Shown here one piece after another: positions 38,985 through 43,800 of a stretch of DNA of 43,800 nt; the first letter of the stretch is position 1, and every line of letters starts with the position of its first letter. The position numbers were made by a program, and so were the translations under genes. Origin of the DNA: Candidatus Woesearchaeota archaeon (GTDB lineage Archaea; Nanobdellota; Nanobdellia; Woesearchaeales; UBA9989). The stretch is from the NCBI GenBank assembly GCA_013329045.1, contig DUKZ01000054.1:1-43800 (forward strand), written 5' to 3'. Under the pieces are notes generated by a model, which saw only the letters and a list, made by a program, of their open reading frames with translations, did not search any database and was not told the DNA's origin.

Positions 38985-40571
38985 ATGACTAAGGCCCATG
39001 CATCATATACCAGAAGAGCGATTGATTCTCTCCTCACACCACAGCCCCTGCAATCAAAGATCATCCAATTCCTTCAATGGGGGGTCTATGCTTTTCAAGA
39101 CACAAAAACCTGCTCAGTTTTCCGCTCGGCAAGAAAAAAAATCCTGCCCTACAAAGAATGGCAGCTTTGGCTCTCATTTTTTGCCACATTCATCTTTTTC
39201 CTAGCATCACCATACCTGCCAGGATACACCCTGGTGAAGATTGTTGGCATCATCATCTTTTGGGAATCTGTCTTCTTTGTTGTCTCAAAAGATAGCTTGC
39301 ATGTCATCACGCATTATCTCCTCTCAATATATATTCTCCTCACAGCCATGGAATATAAAAGGAGAATATTCATGTATGAAGTGATCCCGCCCTCTTACCC
39401 ATTTTATTTCCAGCTGGCAGATGTCTGCCTCTTTATGCTCCTTCTGATTATCCTCAGAAAAGACACCCTGAAAACATCAGCTTTTCTCCCTTTGCTCCTC
39501 CTCTTTTTTGGCATCATCAGCATTTCTGCATTCGCCAGCATGAACCTCTTCTCAAGCTTTTCGTTCTTGCTCATCATCTCAAGAGGGATCATCACGTATA
39601 TTGTGCTCCAGAACACCCTTGACAACGATCAGGCGATAAGGGTATTCTTCAAAGCGCTTTTTTTTGTCAGCATCCTTATTTGTCTTTTTGGCATCACACA
39701 GTATCTATCTAAAAACTTGCTTAGCGTTTTTTACAACGTCCAGCACTTCGATGTGACCACCCCTTACTTCAGGATTACCAGCGCGTTTGGTCACCCAAAC
39801 CAGCTTGCAGCATTCTTGGTTTTAGCAGCAATCCCTGCCAGCGCCTTTGCATTTGCCACATTTAGTCCGGCAATCGGGGTCATTGCAGCCAGCCTTTTTA
39901 CTTTTACTCTCATCCTCACGTTTGGAAGGGTGGGGATAGCATCATACTTCTTTGGCATCCTTCTTTTCCTCTACCTGAAAGGAAAGATCCTCCTGTCAAA
40001 GGATACGATAAAGATAGTCTATGCGATCATCCCGATTATTTTGCTGTGCATGATCCTTCTCCTGCCAGCACTCAGCGAACGGATGAGAGACTCGAGCCTT
40101 TCAGAAACATGGGACACAAGAAAGAACCTTATCATCGAGGGATCGCTTATTATGGAAGATTTCCCCTTCTTTGGCGTTGGCATAAACGCGTTTGGTGATT
40201 TCCTTCGCATGCAGCCGTATAACCTTGTTGGGGAGACCATCCCTTTTATCCATAATGAACTATTGCATATCGGGGCAGAGGCTGGCATCTTTGCCATGAT
40301 CATCCTCCTCTTCATCGTTGCGCTCCCCGTGCTCCTCGCCTATTCACTCCTTGGCGCTGGAGAGAACAAGAGAGATCTCATGAGTGCTGCACTCTTTTGC
40401 TCCGTTGCCGCATTCAACATCTTTTTGTTCTTTGAGGGGGTGCTCTTTTGGGATCCCTTTTTCCATCTATTCATAGCGTTTATGGCAATCCTTGTCACCT
40501 TTAAGCAGAACGATTCTCATAGTAATCCTCATAGCGATTCTCGCGACCCAAAACTTTCTGTTTCGCAATGA
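38985..40571 (+). CDS. O-antigen ligase/polymerase-like membrane protein (Wzy/WaaL family)
   Basis: This 528-aa protein has about 12 helices. FRITSAFGHPNQLAAFLVLAA and FGVGINAFGDFLRM...FIHNELLHIGAEAGIFAMI carry the Arg, His and Glu residues typical of the outside loop of O-antigen ligases and polymerases. It should polymerise or transfer lipid-linked glycan outside the cell. Its last 24 codons include a repeat rich in His/Ser/Asp and overlap the convergent GT4 gene by 71 nt. Confidence 0.85.
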   Translation: MTKAHASYTRRAIDSLLTPQPLQSKIIQFLQWGVYAFQDTKTCSVFRSARKKILPYKEWQLWLSFFATFIFFLASPYLPGYTLVKIVGIIIFWESVFFVVSKDSLHVITHYLLSIYILLTAMEYKRRIFMYEVIPPSYPFYFQLADVCLFMLLLIILRKDTLKTSAFLPLLLLFFGIISISAFASMNLFSSFSFLLIISRGIITYIVLQNTLDNDQAIRVFFKALFFVSILICLFGITQYLSKNLLSVFYNVQHFDVTTPYFRITSAFGHPNQLAAFLVLAAIPASAFAFATFSPAIGVIAASLFTFTLILTFGRVGIASYFFGILLFLYLKGKILLSKDTIKIVYAIIPIILLCMILLLPALSERMRDSSLSETWDTRKNLIIEGSLIMEDFPFFGVGINAFGDFLRMQPYNLVGETIPFIHNELLHIGAEAGIFAMIILLFIVALPVLLAYSLLGAGENKRDLMSAALFCSVAAFNIFLFFEGVLFWDPFFHLFIAFMAILVTFKQNDSHSNPHSDSRDPKLSVSQ

Positions 40572-41700
40572 TCTGCTCATATGCCTTGATTCTTAGTTTC
40601 ATAGTTGCTGAACATTTCCATTTCCAAGCCAACTTTTTTCCATTCAAACCTACCGATCGCTGGAGGGACTCATCCTGATGGAGTTTTTCTACCTGCAAGG
40701 CGAGTTCTGGATATGTCGAACAGACAATACCATTTTCTCCTGAGGTAATCTCCTTTGCCACCCCTTCTGTGTCCATGGTAACCACTGGCGATCCTCCAGC
40801 CATTGCCTCAGCATTGACAAGACCAAATGTCTCATGCTGCGAGGGATGGATGAGCATCTCACACTGGGCATACCTCTCCTTCAAGTCTTCATCCCCAAGA
40901 CTACCATGGAAAATTACCTGCTCAGCAATGCCCTGCTGATCAACGAAAGACCGGATATCCCGGAGATGCGTCCTGCTGGTCTTGGGGCCAATAATATGCA
41001 GGCGCAACCCTTCATCCCGGCGGAGCACCCCTGCAATATTCCTGAAGAATTCAAGAGGAAGCTTTTGCTGAATTACCCTTGAGACGCATAATAACTGCCC
41101 CGGCACTCTCTTTCTCCTTCCAGTAAAAAAGATGTCGCTAACGGGCGGCGGGATCTCAAAGACCTGGCCTGGCATGCTCACACGCATCATGCTTGTCACA
41201 TATGCTGAGGGAGTGATGAGGGCAGGAAATGCCGCCAATGCTTTCCTAAAATGGTTCTTATGGGGGTAATAGAGTATCCGAAACGGCAATGATCCATAAT
41301 CTATTTCCTTATCAAATATCCCATGGACAGAGAAGACTTTCGGATAAGGTTGGCAAAGGGCGATGCCAGCATAAAAAGGGCGATGGCAATCAATGATATC
41401 CGGGGAAAATGTCCTTATCTCTTCTCCCAGCCGTTTTTTATCGGCCGCAAACAAGGGGAAAGCAATTGGAACAAACTTTTTCAGGAAAGGGATATTGCAA
41501 AGAAATCTCTTTCGCGGGGGCAATAATGCTTCTTGGACTCTTGAAGCATCTGCGGTGATCACCTTTGCGCTCCCATCAGGCAAGACAGAGATCACTTTTA
41601 CTTCATGATCCTTCCTTAATGCATCAGCAATCAGGGTCACTGTCCTGGATATTCCACCGGAAGCTACTGCCCCATAGTCCCCCAACAGAAGAATCCTCAT
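40501..41700 (-). CDS. GT4 glycosyltransferase
   Basis: From the ATG at 41700 (MRILLLGDYG) this is a 399-aa GT-B enzyme. The Gly-rich start (GAVASGGISRTVTLIADAL), the hinge (PGQLLCVSRVIQQKLPLEFF), the sugar-nucleotide site (EMLIHPSQHETFGLVNAEAMAGGSPVV; E-x7-E pair) are all present. A CTTAAAAAC box about 27 nt upstream on the minus strand supports this start; the 31-codon extension is Cys/Leu-rich and rejected. It is a close paralogue of the next gene. Confidence 0.92.
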   Translation of the reverse strand: MRILLLGDYGAVASGGISRTVTLIADALRKDHEVKVISVLPDGSAKVITADASRVQEALLPPRKRFLCNIPFLKKFVPIAFPLFAADKKRLGEEIRTFSPDIIDCHRPFYAGIALCQPYPKVFSVHGIFDKEIDYGSLPFRILYYPHKNHFRKALAAFPALITPSAYVTSMMRVSMPGQVFEIPPPVSDIFFTGRRKRVPGQLLCVSRVIQQKLPLEFFRNIAGVLRRDEGLRLHIIGPKTSRTHLRDIRSFVDQQGIAEQVIFHGSLGDEDLKERYAQCEMLIHPSQHETFGLVNAEAMAGGSPVVTMDTEGVAKEITSGENGIVCSTYPELALQVEKLHQDESLQRSVGLNGKKLAWKWKCSATMKLRIKAYEQIIAKQKVLGRENRYEDYYENRSA

Positions 41701-41788
41701 GGTGCAAAAAAGGGAATAGGAGTTTTTAAGCATTGTGCAACCGTATTGACAGATAGTAGAAAAAAAACAGTATTGTAAGATGAGAAGT

Positions 41789-41845
41789 ATCATGAAGAAT
41801 CATGAAGACAAAAATTATGAAAGCACTACAATAATTATGAAAGCA
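41789..41845. repeat. Short direct repeats between the two GT4 genes
   Basis: ATCATGAAGA is duplicated in tandem (41789-41808), and AATTATGAAAGCA occurs at 41813-41825 and again at 41833-41845. A related CATGAAAG follows at the end of the next gene, where the TGA stop lies. Confidence 0.85.
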
Positions 41846-41848
41846 ATA

Positions 41849-43003
41849 TCATGAAAGAATTCCAGTACTTTTCTGTTCAGCAATAATCTTTTTGTAAGCC
41901 AGGATCGTCTCTTTGACGACGAATGTTTCCCTCCATCGCTCTGCAAATGCCCGGGCTGATTTCCCAAGGGACTCTTGCAATGACTTATTGCCATGCAACA
42001 GGGAAATTGCTTTCCCAACCTCTCCTGCTGTGTTGCAGCTAAGGCCTTGTTTTCGATGAGTGATCAGGTTTGAAACGCCGCCGCATCTCCTCACGATGAC
42101 AGGAACGCCAGCTGCCATCGCTTCTGCAATGACAAGGCCGAAAGTCTCATGGACTGAAGGGTGCACTAGCATCTCACACCTCTCAAGATGGGCTGCTACC
42201 TCCTGATCATCCAAGTTCTCGTGAAAAGTTATCCTCCCCGTGAGATCATGAGACGCAAGGAAGCTTTTGACAGTCTTATAATATGCTTTATCTTCGATCA
42301 CTCCAAGGATATGAAGATGGAGCTTTTTGTTCTGTCTTGCCGCCTTTGAGAACTCTTCAAAGAATTCAAGCGGAAACTTTTGCTCGACTAGCCTGCCGAT
42401 GGAGAGTATCCTTCCAGGCTCGCTTTTTCTTGTTGGTAGATAGAACTCCTCCTTTACAGGAGAGTATATCTGGAAGAGCATCTTTGGATGAAAAGTCTTC
42501 ACATACGCTGTCACGGAGTCAGATATTGTTATGAATGCCGGAAATGTCCTGAGGGTCTTGAAAAAATGCATCCGGTGGATCCTTTGGGCCAGGTGATATT
42601 TGAGGGGGCCAGTGCTGTTTTCCTGATCAAATAGCGCATGGACTGAAAATACCTTCGGATATGGCAATGAGGATATAAGCTGGGCATAGAAAGGGCGATG
42701 CGCATGGATGATATCAGGATTGAACCGCTTGATCTCATCGATGATCTTTTTGTGATTCGTCAAATGAGATGTTATGATTGAAGGGATAAGAGACCTTAAG
42801 GGAGCGAGCTTTTTGTGGAGTGGTGACTTGAAAGGTAGCGCGCTCGCTTTCCCACTATGCATGACCTGCGTCTCTTCCCCTTTCCTGAGGCTGATGATCA
42901 TTACGTCATGGTCCTTTGCCATGGCATCGACGAGGAGCACGATAGATCTCCCAATGCCACCAGTGATTGGCTTTTCATACTCACCTAGATGAAGAATTCT
43001 CAT
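41849..43003 (-). CDS. GT4 glycosyltransferase, paralogue of the previous gene
   Basis: From the ATG at 43003 (MRILHLGEYEK) this is a 384-aa GT-B enzyme with the same layout as its neighbour: GGIGRSIVLLVDAMAKDHDV, HAHRPFYAQLISSLPYPKVFSVHALFD (split), PGRILSIGRLVEQKFPLEFF and CEMLVHPSVHETFGLVIAEAMAAGVPVI. The shared HRPFYA...YPKVFSVH stretch indicates a tandem duplication. The two probably add successive sugars to one glycan. Confidence 0.92.
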   Translation of the reverse strand: MRILHLGEYEKPITGGIGRSIVLLVDAMAKDHDVMIISLRKGEETQVMHSGKASALPFKSPLHKKLAPLRSLIPSIITSHLTNHKKIIDEIKRFNPDIIHAHRPFYAQLISSLPYPKVFSVHALFDQENSTGPLKYHLAQRIHRMHFFKTLRTFPAFITISDSVTAYVKTFHPKMLFQIYSPVKEEFYLPTRKSEPGRILSIGRLVEQKFPLEFFEEFSKAARQNKKLHLHILGVIEDKAYYKTVKSFLASHDLTGRITFHENLDDQEVAAHLERCEMLVHPSVHETFGLVIAEAMAAGVPVIVRRCGGVSNLITHRKQGLSCNTAGEVGKAISLLHGNKSLQESLGKSARAFAERWRETFVVKETILAYKKIIAEQKSTGILS

Positions 43004-43132
43004 GGAGGGTTGGATGGAGGAAACGTATTTAAGCATTTCGAGAAATTGGACAAATCACCACCTCCCCTGATTTTACGAGAATGTTTACGATGATTGTATG
43101 CCATACAGGTGTTTGGTTACAACAGACGGTTC

Positions 43133-43800
43133 TCATCTTTTTGATTTGAGATCGAATATTTTGGCCAGGGTCTTCATGACTTCTGTGAATGCTACCTCTT
43201 CAGCAAGAAGGGGGAGCATGTCCTGATCCCATCGCTTGTGCAAACGCTTCGCCTTATTGAACATCTTAACAACATCAAACTCGTAACCGGATTGTCTGCA
43301 TTTCTTTTCAGCGAGAGCAAGATCAATAGTGTATCCATTCTTGATGAGCATGTAGACATCAAAGTGGTCCCGTGGCTTGTTCCTGCCAATCGCTGCAGCG
43401 AGCTTTTCAGCGAACAACTCTTTTTGCGCAAGAGTATTCACTGAGAATTCTGGGATGAACCCCTCATAAAAATGTGGTACCTCATGTGTTTCTGGCTTTT
43501 CTATCAATGTTGCTCTTTCGTTCAGATCAATAAAGACCACATCTTTTTCTTCTGAGAATCCCCTATGGTGTACAAGTAATCTCTTGAAACCATCCACCTC
43601 CTTGTCCACAGTGACTTGTTCGAATATCCCGGAATCCTCAACTATCTTGATTATCTGCGAGGAAATCTTTTTTATATCCTCTGTTACTGTGTAATCAATA
43701 TCTTCACTAAGCCTTGCATAATGAAGGAATATCTTTTGCAACGCCGTATCTCCCTTAAAATATATCCCGTCAACATCTTTTAGAGCGAGGGTAGCCAAGA
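43133..43800 (-). CDS. AbiEii/nucleotidyltransferase-like protein, cut by the window edge
   Basis: The visible 221 residues match the nucleotidyltransferase AbiEii toxin family: GIYFKGDTALQKIFLHYARLSEDIDY (G-x-T-A-L and S-x-D-I-D), ELFAEKLAAAIGRNKPRDHFDVYML. The usual GGTAL reads GDTAL. The only visible start is TTG at the very edge, and the upstream frame is open, so the gene continues outside. Related proteins add nucleotides to tRNA 3' ends as toxins. The AbiEi-type antitoxin would lie upstream, outside the window. Confidence 0.8.
   Translation of the reverse strand, partial: LATLALKDVDGIYFKGDTALQKIFLHYARLSEDIDYTVTEDIKKISSQIIKIVEDSGIFEQVTVDKEVDGFKRLLVHHRGFSEEKDVVFIDLNERATLIEKPETHEVPHFYEGFIPEFSVNTLAQKELFAEKLAAAIGRNKPRDHFDVYMLIKNGYTIDLALAEKKCRQSGYEFDVVKMFNKAKRLHKRWDQDMLPLLAEEVAFTEVMKTLAKIFDLKSKR

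Overview
The window is archaeal. It encodes a TFB transcription factor, an archaeal family B DNA polymerase with a PCNA-binding tail, an archaeal class I CCA-adding enzyme, an archaeal-type NMN adenylyltransferase, tRNA genes interrupted by short introns, and promoters with a purine-rich BRE followed by a TTTAWA TATA box close to the start codon. Small size, two RelE-like toxin systems, typical small secreted Cys-rich and pilin-like proteins and a bacterial-type DnaK system suggest a DPANN lineage, probably Woesearchaeota-like. This placement is inferred from gene content, not from phylogeny.

Layout. 1-1.5 kb: CCA-adding enzyme and a small Cys protein. 1.5-9.2 kb: an accessory stretch with a doubly interrupted tRNA-Ser(GGA), a bacterial sigma-70-like protein under an archaeal promoter, an intron-bearing tRNA-Glu(CTC), a stand-alone PurH-type IMP cyclohydrolase, a large unknown membrane protein, a vWA lipoprotein, an unknown helical protein, an ArsR-like regulator and a RHH/RelE toxin-antitoxin pair. 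9.2-15 kb: a heat-shock operon grpE-dnaK-(53-aa membrane peptide)-TIM barrel-HAD-dnaJ-NUDIX with overlapping start and stop codons and an unusual structured leader. It converges on nadM. 15.5-17.1 kb: PurO-like IMP cyclohydrolase, tRNA-Ser(TGA) and a Trm112-like zinc ribbon. 17.3-22.7 kb: TFB, a small membrane protein, MGMT, two HIT-fold proteins without the usual nucleophile, a micro-ORF pair, a methyltransferase-kinase fusion and a membrane protein. 22.7-26 kb: a secreted Cys-rich protein, a pilin-like protein and a wHTH/RelE module. 26-28.5 kb: PolB. 28.5-43 kb: a surface-glycan island with two SPASM radical SAM proteins, GT2, GT4 and GT-C glycosyltransferases, a GH57 hydrolase, an O-antigen-ligase-like polymerase, an MFS transporter and a DUF457-like membrane protein. 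The right edge holds a truncated AbiEii-like nucleotidyltransferase.

The strongest unexplained signals are non-coding. (1) Three intergenic copies of a hairpin-rich element share loop motifs, and two have compensatory changes in the outer stem. (2) Two tRNA genes (Glu and Ser-TGA) are each followed 94-95 nt later by an exact 20-27 nt copy of their own 3' end, with a diverged inverted copy of the T-arm in between. (3) Exact or near-exact tandem duplications of 10-18 bp occur in many intergenic gaps, several of them duplicating a stop codon. (4) A perfect inverted repeat and a terminator-like hairpin lie between the grpE promoter and its start codon. Among proteins, the sigma factor in an archaeon, the two unrelated IMP cyclohydrolases and the methyltransferase-kinase fusion stand out.
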